Of a stretch of 64,000 nucleotides of DNA, positions 1 to 10,203 are shown piece after piece; the stretch's first letter is position 1; each line of letters starts with the position of its first letter. A program made the position numbers and the translations under genes. Location of the stretch: contig NC_072893.1 in NCBI RefSeq assembly GCF_027943255.1, positions 63,272,001-63,336,000 on the forward strand. Reading direction: 5' to 3'. The notes under the pieces were generated by a model. That model was not told the origin of the DNA and ran no database searches. It saw nothing but the letters and a program-made list of their open reading frames with translations. Origin of the DNA: Anastrepha obliqua. Its lineage: Eukaryota > Arthropoda > Insecta > Diptera > Tephritidae.

Positions 1-569
1 TAGCGTTTTTTTTTTGTTTTGGATTGCAAAAAGCTTTACGCTATTGCTTTTAGAGAAATCTAAAATATATGAATATTTTACAACTGAGAAATGTATTTGG
101 AACTCTTTGGGAATTTATGGGATTTTTTGTGCGACATGGGTAATTGAGGAGTTTTATCCGATTCTTTGTGTGAAATTTAGACTTAGGATGACTGGCATCA
201 CTGAAACCCATCCGTGTAAAAACTAGGCTCAACACAGGAAGATAGGGAACTTAAGTGGGCCACCCTGGCGTATACGTTTCAAGCGCCCATTAAAGTCTGT
301 ACATCTGCACGCCAGGTGGCGCGGCAACAATCGATTGTCCGTTTTGAAGCAAGCGATTCGTTATATAAATTAATTTTCACAAATAGTCGTCGTCATGTAA
401 TAACTTTTGGCTCGTGACGAAGACCATACTGCAAAGCTTTATAGTTGAGCGCATCGCCCCACGCCCGAAGACAATTAAATTAGCGAATTATTTCTTCTAC
501 TTCTTTCAAATTCTATACAATATTTTTCAAAATTTCATTAAAACGGTTTAACACGAATTTTCAGGTGAC

Positions 570-745
570 TAAAGAATACCGTTGATTTTTGCCATTTTTT
601 TCGCTGAGGACGTATTACCATACAAAAAAAAAAAATTCGCATAAATCAATTGTATATTATTGACATTTGAAACTTGCTTTTTATTGTACTAAAATTCAAT
701 GGGCTATAAAATTGCACACCCAGAAAAATTTTAGGTATGGTTTTT
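570..745. repeat. Fragment of the CTTGNCCTAACC MITE family
   Basis: The block around 660-740 (ACTTGC, ATTGTACTAAAATTCAATG, GGGCTATAAAA, CCCAGAAAAATTTTAG) matches the middle of the complete copy at 2599-3320. No inverted repeat is left here. Confidence 0.5.
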
Positions 746-960
746 CTATAGTATGAACTATTTTTTCATGAAAACAAGTGGCAAGTAATTTTGCAACATG
801 GCACGAATTCATACTGATTGGGGAAACTGAGAGCGATATGAAAATCGTGTTTAGCGATTTTAGCGCGATTGTTAGCAGGAAAGATGTCTTGGGTCAAACA
901 GCCGGAAAGTAAAAACTTCACAAACAAACCTTTGCTAATGTGCTGATATCTATTTTCTTT

Positions 961-1765
961 GGGAGCGTGTCAGTATTCTGTATTACAAAATTCTGGGTGA
1001 CAAAATTCTGTAAATTGCAAAAAAATTCTGCTTTTTAAAATTCTGTTTTTTTTAAATTCTGCTTTTTAAAATTCTGCTTTCTAAAATTCTGCTTTTTCAA
1101 AATTCTGCATGTTTAATGCGAAATATTCTGCTCTATTCAAGTTTTGTGATTTTCGTCATACAAGAAGTAACAAAATAAACATTTATTTCATAAATATACA
1201 TATGTATATGTTTAAGCGATAACAATATTTTAGTTTAGCCAATTACAATATTTTTTGGAATTCTTTTTAAATATGTAGTGTGACTTAATTCATTTCTTTT
1301 CTTAATAATTCTTCGCAGCTGTTCGTTTTTTTAGAAGAGTTCTACCCAAAAATACTGTGGATTGCGTAGCCGGAGTTGGACTGATGAGGGTAATTTTTTT
1401 GAAGCGCGAAAAGGAGTTCTACGCAAAAATACGGTGGATTGCGTAGCCGGAGTTAGACTGATGAGGGTTATTTTTTTGAAGCGCGGCCGAAGGCCGCCCA
1501 CGCGAAAAGGAGTTCTACGCAAAAATACTGTGGATTCTATCGAAACTGAAGAAAAAGTTATTATTATTATTATTTTTTATTTAATATCTCGAATAATAAT
1601 AAAAAATAATAATAATAATAAATTAAATAATTACATTACCTCTTTAACATTGTTAACATTAATTTTAATACAGAATTTTGAAAGCAGAATTTTAAAAAAG
1701 CAGAATTTTAAAAAGCAGAATTTTGTTTTTAGAATTTTGTACATACAGAATTTCGACAGCAACCC
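961..1765. mobile_element. Foldback-type element, 805 bp, 9-bp target duplication
   Basis: Both arms consist of short tandem copies of an AAATTCTGCTTTTT unit: forward at about 975-1125, reversed at about 1670-1755. Ends GGGAGCGTGTCAG and (reverse) GGGTTGCTGTCG are alike. The 9 bases ATTTTCTTT are present at 952-960 and again at 1766-1774, a clean target duplication. The centre holds three copies of a 70-100-bp unit (AGTTCTACNCAAAAATAC, at about 1339, 1410 and 1511) and an ATT-rich palindromic stretch at 1558-1635. Long inverted arms of short direct repeats with 9-bp duplications are the known design of Drosophila FB elements. It carries no credible gene; the 144-codon open frame inside it is repeat. 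Confidence 0.75.
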
Positions 1766-1774
1766 ATTTTCTTT

Positions 1775-2596
1775 ACCGGGACTCGAAACAAGGTAGTCTG
1801 TAGATTCGAGCACAAGCAGATTTATCAAACTACGTGGCTGTAGTTATAGAAACAATACTCGTATTTTCTTTTTCTCTATACAACAATTGGGGTTGTCGTA
1901 ATAATTTCCGAGTTTTCTTTGGGCGACTCTAATGCACTTACAATACGAAAAAAATGTTTAGGTCCAGTAGAAACCAAACTCTTTGTGTCTCGAAAAAAAA
2001 AATGTTTTTATGGAAATATTTAAAAAAATTGTTATTTTGATTTTTTTTTTTCAATTCTCTATTTTTTGTCCTACAGGGCAATCTACAAACATACATACAT
2101 CTGTTTTTATGTATATCTAATGGGTTTTCTATACTAGACATTTACTTCAAACAGTTTTCTATGATTTATGGCTAGCAGGGTCGTGTCAGAGTAAGTTTCT
2201 CGGAATTATTTTAATTACAAATGATCGAAATGTCATTGTACATTAGAATATCGAATTATTACGGACTGGTAATTTTTGTTTTGCTGCACAAAAGGCCAGA
2301 AACAAAACCTATTTTATGTGGCAATGTTTTATGACGATACAACAACAATAAGATATATTTTATAATTTTTCTTTTTTTAATGTCCTTGCCTTATTTGTAT
2401 ACTTTGCTCTAAACCTCTTTGTATATATAAATTTGTGTAGTTAGTCTAATTTTACGAGCCACTATTATAAGCAAAACTCAATACGTTCATGTAAGTAATA
2501 AAAAAAAACTCGTAAAAATGATGTCAAAATCGTGTGTGCGCATTCTTTAAAGAATAATTCGCATTTACGAACTTTTTTGAGATCATTGATATTATA
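1775..2596. other. Intron sequence without recognised feature
   Basis: AT-rich DNA with short poly-T and CATA runs. No open frame with recognisable content and no repeat shared with the rest of the window was noticed. Confidence 0.5.
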
Positions 2597-2598
2597 TA

Positions 2599-3320
2599 CT
2601 TGACCTAACCGCTATTAATTCGTACCCCCACGATTTTTCTCACATACACACCGCTACAAAATTATAAACACGCCAGTATTTTTTTATAAAATATATATAG
2701 TCATACAATAACAAAAACCATATAACGCAACGTTTCAAACTTTGTACAAAATAAAAAAAAAATGTTTTAAATATTCAACCAAAATTTTAATAAAATTTGT
2801 GTGTATGTAGTTTTTAGAACTTTCGTATAACAGATTCCCTTCAATGCTAAATGCATGTTCGAATTTTTTTATATGGAAGAAGAAGCTTAGCACCGTAAAA
2901 AATGCCAACGGTATTTTGTAGTCACTTGAAACTTGCACTTTCTTATATTGAAATTCAATGAGCTAAAAAACTCCATACCAAGAAAATTTTAATATTTTAG
3001 TTAAAAAATTCCTGTCACAAACAAAAATCCCAACTGCATTTTGTAGCCACTTGAAAGTTGCACTTTGTTGGATATATTAAAATGTAATGGGCTATACAAC
3101 TCATACCCAGAAAAATGCTGGCTAAAAACTTTAAAGTTTTTATGAAATTTGGAAAAAATGTGTACAAAATTTAACACTTTGCGTTATTTGGTTTTGGTTG
3201 AAGTACTCGTAAGAAGAATATTTTTATAAAACCAAAAACTAGTGGCGTGTTTATAATTTTACAACGGGGTGTATGTGAGAATAAATCGTAGAGTGGCGAA
3301 TTAATAGTGGTTAGGGCAAG
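2599..3320. mobile_element. Long-TIR MITE, 722 bp, TA target duplication (family reference copy)
   Basis: The first about 150 bp (CTTGACCTAACCGCTATTAA...) and the reverse complement of the last about 150 bp (CTTGCCCTAACCACTATTAA...) align almost throughout, including CACATACAC and AAATTATAAACACGCCA. TA flanks both ends (2597-2598 and 3321-3322). The interior holds two direct copies of a block with ACTTGAAA, TTGCACTTT and AATGGGCTA. No coding capacity, so it is non-autonomous. Related copies lie at 570-745, 42405-42745, 51630-51870 and 56098-56430. Confidence 0.75.
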
Positions 3321-3324
3321 TACA

Positions 3325-5452
3325 TTTGTAGTACACCCTTTGTATTTAGTTGTCTTTTTTTTGGAATTTTCGCTACAATCCTTGATTAATGGTAGTAGAA
3401 CATGAAAAAACAACAACGCTTAGTTTAGTCATATTAGCTCACATCGATACACTTGTTTTTTTACACGATTATGTATACACATACATACGCATATGGAAAG
3501 TATTCATTTAGCTTACGAATAAAGGTCATCAACTAAAAAAAAAACAAATGTAGAGGCTCTGCAATTTATGAATGAATGATAAATGAAATTTTTCAAATGC
3601 CGCCGCGTGCCTGTATGCGATGCCTTCGGTGAAATTTCCAATGACATTTAGTCATTAGTCGCCTTAGTTCATATGCACATAAGCTTTTTTATCTTTAAGG
3701 AGGCGTGATAGAAAATAGTCGTTAAATCGGGCAGTCTTGGCGATCAAATTGCGATAGAATAACGGACATCTTGTTTGCAAGATATTTATTTATTTTTTTG
3801 GTGTGCGACATGTACCACAGTCTTGTTTTAAATCGCAAATCATTAATTTCTATACAATCAACAATAGGCTAAAAAAAACACTCTCTATTATATCTCGTAT
3901 GCTGTGAAGGCTTTTTAATTAAAAAATTTCATATTTTTCAATGCTCTCCGTTACAACAGCGATATTTTCAATAGAATGACCGGAATGAACATGAACTGGT
4001 GGTTTTTATGTGTTTTAACCGAACCAGTCGCTTCAAACTCGATTTTCGATTGCATTTTTTTCCGGCTCTGTTGAACAATTATAGCGATCGGAATATTCAA
4101 AAGTTTGTGAAATTACGAATTTTCATGGAATCATCATTTCATAGTGGATATTCATTATTTTTATACGCATCCCGAGCGAAATCCCACTCTTTTGTGTAAA
4201 CTGTAGTTTTTCATTCTGCAACTGGCAAAAGAGAGAAGAACGAACTGTAACAGCTGTCAAAACCATAAATACTACTAGAAAAGAAACTCGAATTTGAAAG
4301 ATCCCATATTACATATAATAGAGTTTTTTCTATCCAACCAATAGGCCAGATAATAAATTATTTCTAGCTTTAAAGTTAACTCTGTTCGTTTTCTCTATTA
4401 CCTGAGTAAAAATCTTTTATTTAATTCAACTATTTGCATGGTTGGTAACGCCAGTAGTGCTCAAAATCAGCTGTTCTCTATTTCTATCGCCTTAATTAAT
4501 TTCATTTCATTTTAAATCTAACTACAAACATTAAAGGGCCCATCAATTAACCTTTAAATATAATACATCGGCCTAACCTTGGGTTTACAAAACACAATGC
4601 TCTGAAGACTATTGAAAATGCTTATTAGCTGTCAAAAAAGAGAAAAACTATCTGCGTAACTTAGACGTCCAGACAGTTAAAAATAGAATTCACTTTTAAG
4701 CGAGTGTTTTACTGTCTTCGAAAAATCATAGACAGTGACGAAAACAATGAGAGAATTGTGAATGTAGTTATTAGAAAAAAAGTACATTCGCGCTTTGGCA
4801 TTTTCTTTGCAAAACTGTCCCGTGTAAGGAAGGATTCGACGATCACACCATTACCGGCACGATTTGGATTCAAATTCAGCCAAGGTCTGGCACTGCAGCA
4901 GCTTTTCTAGAGAAATTTTGGGTATGCTTTATGCAGTTACAATAAACATTGTTTTAGAGAACGGCATGACAGATTGAACTGTAATAGCACAAACGGTTAA
5001 TTGAGAAAATGGCCTGTTAAAGTTACACAAAAAACTCCCAAATTATGACCTCTCAGTATTGCTAAACAAAACTTCTTTCAAACTTTATATGCATAGTCTC
5101 ACATATGAGTATGTATGTATGCGTATACATGTATGTATGTATGCAATCAAACATTATGATACTTTTCGTTATTTTGGGAATTATTTGAAATATTTCAATT
5201 ACAACAAAAAGTAACTCATTTAATTAAATGTTATAGAAAACATACGGCTGGCAGTTTTAACAGAAACTTTCTTATTTTCATGCGGGGTAGTTCTTGCTTC
5301 ATTTATTGTATGTATTTTGTTATTATTGAAAGGCATTATGTAAAAATTGTTCCATAGCTTGGGAAGTATACACATTCATGGTATGTTATATGTACTAAAT
5401 ATGTATGTATGTAAGCGAGCTGGTATCAAATTTTAATTTATTAAAAACTTGC
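3325..5452. other. Intron downstream of exon 6, no recognised gene
   Basis: AT-rich sequence with CATA microsatellites around 5100-5150. I looked on the minus strand for the next HDAC4 exon (expected to begin with the end of an Ala codon then SEPN) and did not find it. No transposon ends noticed. Confidence 0.5.
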
Positions 5453-5583
5453 CTGTTTTGCGTAGTGGAAAATCGGATTCATATTTCAGAAATGATGATG
5501 GCGGTTGTGGTATTTTATATGGATGGGAACTTGTCAAAGAACCAGCTGGCAACGATTCACCGGACGAGCTCTTCACTACACCT
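5453..5583 (-). CDS. HDAC4: HDAC4 exon 6, linker up to the first 14-3-3 phosphosite; GC donor
   Basis: A 131-bp minus-strand exon. The acceptor CCAGCAG gives phase continuity with exon 5 (AG+A = Arg). The peptide runs GVVKSSSGESLPAG..., then HPYKIPQPP and KYESDFPLRKT. In the HDAC4 family FPLRKT is followed by ASEPNL, the phosphoserine that 14-3-3 binds to retain the protein in the cytoplasm; here the exon stops one base into that Ala codon. The donor is GC, not GT: CAG|GCAAGT, an otherwise perfect match to the splice consensus. The matching next exon is not visible between here and position 1, so the catalytic half is outside the window. Confidence 0.9.
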
Positions 5584-5682
5584 CTGCTGGCGTAAAATGA
5601 ATAAAGAAAGAATACGCAACATAGAAATATTAGTGACACATTCAGCTTAATAGCTTAATGATTGAATATGTGAACAATGTAC

Positions 5683-5753
5683 CTATTTCTGTAGGATGAC
5701 GTTGTCGTTATGCCATTGGAGGAGGCCGCCTGTTTGCGGTTAATTAGAAAGTT
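5683..5753 (-). CDS. HDAC4: HDAC4 exon 5, end of MEF2-binding region
   Basis: A 71-bp minus-strand exon has a classic acceptor (TTTAATTTTTACAG) and a GTACAT donor. It encodes NFLINRKQAASSNG then ITTTSSYRN plus two bases (AG) of an Arg codon finished by the next exon. It completes the EVKQILN-NFLINRK helix begun in exon 4, matching the HDAC4 family pattern in which the MEF2-binding helix is followed by a Ser/Thr-rich linker. Introns on both sides are exactly 99 bp, in contrast to the transposon-filled upstream introns. No lesion seen. Confidence 0.87.
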
Positions 5754-5852
5754 CTGTAAAAATTAAAGTCACCAAAGAATTTATGTATATATCCTATGTA
5801 TGTTTACTTGTGTGTAACAGTTGAAAAAATTCAATTTGTTTATCTTACTTAC

Positions 5853-6014
5853 ATTTAAAATTTGCTTGACTTCGGGACTGGCATTGGCACTGCAATTTTC
5901 CTTCCGCTTGATTACCTCACGCTCGCGTCGCTCTCTTTGCTGCTGCTCCTCTGCGGCGGTGGAAAGTCTTTGTTCTCGTAGTTCCTGGAAAGCGCCATGT
6001 GAATGCACCGCATA
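5853..6014 (-). CDS. HDAC4: HDAC4 exon 4, coiled coil and start of MEF2-binding helix
   Basis: The minus-strand exon ends in a GTAAGT donor after ...SPEVKQILN. The charged stretch EEQQQRERREREVIKRK followed by ENCSANASPEVKQIL parallels the vertebrate HDAC4 segment ending EVKMKLQEFVL, the MEF2-binding helix. Two in-frame acceptors are possible: TATGTAG at 6015 (54 codons, adding YAVHSHGAFQ) or TTTCCAG giving an exon start at 5984 (44 codons, starting ELREQR). I annotate the longer form; both keep phase 0. Neither acceptor has a long pyrimidine tract. The next intron is only 99 bp. Confidence 0.88.
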
Positions 6015-6768
6015 CTACATAATTATAATAAGTTCGAAAAAGTTTTGGTTTTGGTTTTTTTTTTTTGCAATTTTTGAATCTCAATTAAACGGTTATTTTA
6101 AATTGAAATTTTATTCTGATTTGAAATGTTTTAAGACTATCATTCTTAAGCTTTTTAAATATTATTATATATATGTACACACGTATGTCTATGGGGGTAT
6201 ATATGGATGAGCGTACGTCCAATTCTTCATAAACAATGTGCCTGCCTTAAGGTGTATAAAAACAATATCATAACTTTTTTTCCATCGGAATTATAAAAGT
6301 CGTTATATTTAAAGACTTCCGTCAAAATTGTTTGGAAAAATGTCACTTCCAAAAATCGCATTATTGTGATTGCGTTGAAAAATTTTTCCATATTTTTATA
6401 GAGACTTTTTAAAGATCGATTTTGAGACGATTTTTTAATTACAAAAAAAAAAAAAAAATACATACAAAAATAAAAAAAAACATTTTCAAAGTTAATTCAA
6501 ATTTAATCTTAATAAGTTTTAAGTTTTATAACTTAAATTTAAATAATACATTTTAGTTTTATTTATCATTTTAATTATTTATCGAAAAAAACGGAGATAC
6601 ATATTATATTTTCAAATCGGCCTAGTTCACGTAAATTTTAATACATATATTATGTTTCCCAAATATTTCAGCGGAGTCTAAAAATATAATAAATTTTATA
6701 GATCCGGTAGAAAACAAAAATTTTTTTTGGGTGAGTCACTCTTACGTATGTTTGTACATACATATATA

Positions 6769-7282
6769 GGGTTTTCCAATAAGAGGTGTTATTTTGATAT
6801 TCAAAGAAAAATGCTACTTTTTAATATAAATAATGATCGGATGTTCATTTCATTACAAAGAGGAAAGTATGCCGTTAATAGTGGAAAATAACATCAGGCA
6901 AATGACCACCACGACCACGCTTACAGGACAATATCCTTTTCATGAAATTTTCTATAACTGAACTGCAAAGTGGGTGCCCTATGTCCTCGATAGCCTCACG
7001 AATTCCATGTTTGAGGTTTTGAATCGACCCTGGGCTGTTGGCGTAGACCTTCTCTTTCACGTGGCCCTAAAGAAAAAAGTCACAAGGTGTTAAATCACAA
7101 GATCTCGGTGGCCAATTGTGATCGCCTCTTCGAGAGATAACACGGTCCGGAAACTTTTCCCGTAAATGATCAATGAATTCGTTGCTGGTGTGGCACGTAG
7201 CGCCGTCTTGTTGAAAATAAACGTTGTCCAGATCAATACCATCCAATTCCGGCCATAAAAAACACCTGTTATTGGAAAACCC
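6769..7282 (-). mobile_element. Internally deleted rosa-type (DD41D) mariner, 514 bp
   Basis: Terminal repeats GGGTTTTCCAATAA are at both ends and TA flanks both. Read on the minus strand, the left repeat runs directly into the second half of a transposase: FLWPELDGIDLDN, FQQDGATCHTSNE, WPPRSCDLTPCDFF, then KEKVYANSPGSIQ to the end HLPDVIFHY. The spacing between the Asp of QQDGA and that of PCDFF is 41 residues, the DD41D signature of the rosa group of mariners. One in-frame stop replaces the Trp of the FLWG motif (TAG for TGG). The first catalytic Asp is lost in the deletion. The related longer copy is at 45009-45892. Confidence 0.85.
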
Positions 7283-7775
7283 TATATATGTATGTATATA
7301 AACACACTTGAAAAAAAGATATTTTTATATCTGAATGAGGGTATCTATGCAACAACAGTGGGAATATGTCATATGTGATATTGTCATCGCTAAGTTTGAA
7401 ATTTTTAAGGGAAATCATACACATAACTTTTTGCCATACGAGTGCGTTTTTACTTTTATATCTTAACATTTGAGAAGCATCCCTCCTACAAATAAATAAA
7501 AGTGAAACAGTTTCTTCAATTTTGAAATAAAGGCTTCTTATGCTTAATTGTTACGATACACAACAACAATTGAAAACAATTTTTTCTAACAGCAATCGTC
7601 CTTTGACAGCCAACAGCCGTCATTCGAGTGCAATATTGCCATGAAACAAAATTTGTTTAAAGCCCATTTGCTCTCCGGAGGCGGAACAAAGCAGTATACC
7701 TTTCCTTTTCCGTATAACTTTAAGACACCCAGCAGAAATTGGAAATGATACTTAATGGTACGATAAAATATATTT

Positions 7776-7870
7776 GGGGGTGAGGTACGCTACACTAGGC
7801 AGGGCTGGATTATTGGGGCGGCATCCCTTGGTCGGGAAAAGCTCAAGTCATTCCGGTAACGTAGAACCGG
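7776..7870 (-). repeat. Degenerate copy of the (CAA)n-tailed repeat
   Basis: GGTAACGTAGAACCGGCTG and the preceding CCTTGGTCGGGA match the inverted body of the repeats at 15571-15790 and 22028-22150. It abuts a LINE 3' end on its right. Confidence 0.45.
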
Positions 7871-8185
7871 CTGCCATTGCAGACGAAGAGCTCCCCGAGA
7901 GTCCCGCGCAACCTTGGCACAATTACGTTCTGGATACTGTAGCAGGTTAAACTCCTACTTATCCAGAATTTACCCCGACATAGTAAACATATGTCTAGCA
8001 AGTGAAAGCATCCCGCACGACACTAACCACCTTTCCATTTAACACACCTCTCCCTCTAGACCCAACCTGTCGAAACAGCAAGTTTCCTGGGTCTACCGTT
8101 AGATGGGCTAAACGAAGACGACCGGTGATTTACACTACACTGACAAGGTTAAGTATACTGCTACAACAACCACAACATAAACTAT
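7866..8185 (+). mobile_element. Jockey-like LINE, 3' end of ORF2
   Basis: The strand reads ADEELPRESRATLAQL then RSGYCSRLNSYLS, HDTNH, and TQPVETASFLGLPLDGLNEDD, followed by CTGCTACAACAACCACAACA. This is the conserved carboxyl end of jockey-like ORF2 proteins. Upstream reverse transcriptase sequence is missing, so it is a 5'-truncated, frame-shifted relic. The same segment recurs at 52597-53341. Confidence 0.75.
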
Positions 8186-8699
8186 ATTTATGTTCCGTTT
8201 TAGTTTCAATTCAGAAGATATATTTCAATAATATTTCCATTAGACGGCGGTGGGATGAATATACTCGTATTTCTAAAAACTGAGCCATATTTTTATAAGA
8301 TTACTTTAGGATAGTCTGCTTCATAAGCAAGCAAAATTTACCTCTTCGGTGGATTGCTTCTCAAATTAGTTGCCAATGCAGATTGGTGTCTCGTGAAAAT
8401 AGCGGCATGCGGTCTATTGTGCCCTCTATTTTTATATTAATATAAGCAGAACTGAGCATTCCGGCCGAGATGCTTACTTCTTTTTCTCGATATGGCATAT
8501 CATTCGAGAAGTAAGTGTGATGATGCCTCTGGGCACAAGCCGATGAGTTACGGCCTTTCTCGACGAAAAGAAATCGCACTCATAAAAGATCCTCCTTATG
8601 CTCATCCTAACGAGATAGCCAACATCCAATGAAATGGCCTTTGAAATGTTAGAGAGATAGATTCTGCCAAATCAACCATCAACTATCAATATTGAAGAC

Positions 8700-8990
8700 G
8701 ATGCAAGTACACGCGAGAAAGTTTTTGTACCTTTGCACTTTTGCGAACGGCGAGTATGGCAAACAACGGAACAATGAGCTTTACGACAGACATAGTGCTG
8801 CGAATAAAGAAATATCCAGTATCTCTGCTAGCTAGGACATGTCGACCGAATAGATACAAACGTTCTAGCTATGAAAATATTCAATGTGGTACCACCTGGT
8901 GATAGCAGAGGAAGAGGAAGACCTTCTTTACGCTGGAAAGAACAGCTGAAGGACTAACTGGCGCAGATTATCAGGAGAAAGAAACGACTA
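8700..8990 (+). pseudogene. LINE reverse-transcriptase C-terminal relic (LGHVxRxD type)
   Basis: In one frame it reads GHVDRIDTNVLAMKIFN, GDSRGRGRPSLRWKEQLKD and stop, after a shifted NNELYD. This is the conserved tail of endonuclease-reverse transcriptases common in insect genomes (NHELYxLY...RLRWLGHVxRMD...RGRPxLRW). Frameshifts make it non-functional. A second copy of the same tail lies on the minus strand at 21576-21845. Confidence 0.7.
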
Positions 8991-9383
8991 GCATGCCTTG
9001 TTAAACTCTGCTAAAATCACCTAATCGGTTATCGCGCCAATCAAGAAGAAAAACCTACTAATTGGAAATATTGACTGCATAGAATTCAATGAAAAAAAGT
9101 TTACTGCAGTTCACTGAGTTTTATCAAGAAAAAAGATATTTGTATAAATTTATTTTTTTGGGTGATTACTCCGACAAGCAATCAAACAATTATGCCGATA
9201 ATCTATTTTTGTGTTTTTTGTTGGCGCCAACCAAGCCTTCTTTAGGGTGCTTCGGATAAGGGATTGTAATGAACAGAGTGACAGAAATGGAGTGAAGAGC
9301 AAAAGTATGACCGTTCTTTCGTGTGGAATAGTTTAAAAATGCTTACATTTAATTTTTTTTAAAAAGCAAAGAGGGCTAAAATA

Positions 9384-9771
9384 CAGGGTGGTCCATCTGG
9401 CGGAATTTAGTTTAGTTCTACTAAAAATAAAAGTGCCAGAAAATTGCGGTGTGAACCGTGATTTTCAGTAGATTTTCGCGGGTTTCAACACTTCTCTCAA
9501 CAATGGCAACTTCAATGTTTCAATTCTTAATTTGGTGTAACATTTACCTCATGGAAATAGTTTAATGGACTCAATTTGCAGCTTCTAGAAAATCAATGAT
9601 ATCACGGTTTCGTCTGATTTTTCCAATTTAATATATTATTTTCCAAGAGACACATTTTGTAAATGTCTAACCATAGACTAAATTTTGTGATGCGAAACTG
9701 ATATTATTTCAGCTGTCAATCTCTATAAAAACCCGATCGTTTAAATTCTAAATGCTAACTGGACCACCCTG
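9384..9771. mobile_element. CAGGGTGGTCCA MITE, 388 bp
   Basis: Perfect 12-bp terminal inverted repeats CAGGGTGGTCCA, with TA on both sides (9382-9383, 9772-9773). No coding content. The minus-strand first about 150 bp match the 5' region of the decayed mariner at 46240-46729, which ends in GTACAGGGAGGTCCA, so this is probably a non-autonomous derivative of that family. It ends 34 bp from the exon 3 donor of HDAC4. Confidence 0.8.
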
Positions 9772-9811
9772 TATAATAAAAATTAAACCAATAAAGGCCG
9801 AGTACACTTAC

Positions 9812-9919
9812 CTGATACTTTTGTTCCAGTTGCATTTTGTGTCGCAATTCCAGCTCTTTCGTCTGCTCATGAAATGTATGGAGAAGCATTTGTTTTTGTA
9901 GTTCCTGCTTCTTTTTTAG
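9812..9919 (-). CDS. HDAC4: HDAC4 exon 3, glutamine-rich coiled coil
   Basis: A 108-bp exon (36 codons, phase 0 at both ends) on the minus strand lies between an acceptor (GCATGTTAG) and a strong GTAAGT donor. The peptide starts LKKKQELQKQMLLHTFHEQ and ends LEQKYQ. It has the heptad-like Leu/Gln/Glu/His pattern of the N-terminal helix that lets class IIa HDACs (HDAC4/5/9 and fly HDAC4) oligomerise and contact MEF2. Residues about 47-82 of the assembled chain. A TA-flanked MITE ends about 34 bp beyond its donor site. No frameshift or stop. Confidence 0.85.
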
Positions 9920-9989
9920 CTAACATGCAAATAAATTGAAAAAGAAAAAATGTAGGATTTTAATATATTGCCAAGTTCTCTGTTATTCT

Positions 9990-10200
9990 TTTGTATATAC
10001 TTAAACATAGCTAAGGTATTTTTAATCCACATGTAGGTATACATGTATATATACATATATGTATGTATGTATGTATGTGAATGTATGTAATCATACATAC
10101 ATATTAGAATATTATGTTTATAAACACACAATAAATGGATTATGTCCAAATATTTGATTTACATACATACATACATATGTACATATATTCATATATTTTT
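9990..10200. repeat. CATA/TATG microsatellite cluster
   Basis: Interrupted runs of ATGT/ACAT, including GTATGTATGTATGTATG near 10060-10078 and CATACATACATACATA near 10163. Simple repeat. Confidence 0.8.
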
Positions 10201-10203
10201 ATT

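Noticed and set aside
1362..1796. 144-codon plus-strand frame
   Set aside because: Lies wholly in the foldback element and is made of its internal repeats and arm units.
4704..4910. Possible further HDAC4 exon in the last intron
   Set aside because: Neither strand reads the expected SEPNL-type continuation and no phase-1 compatible acceptor was seen.
5821..6210. 129-codon plus-strand frame with a hydrophobic, signal-like start
   Set aside because: It is the antisense of HDAC4 exon 4 and its splice-site flanks; the minus-strand reading has family resemblance and splice signals.
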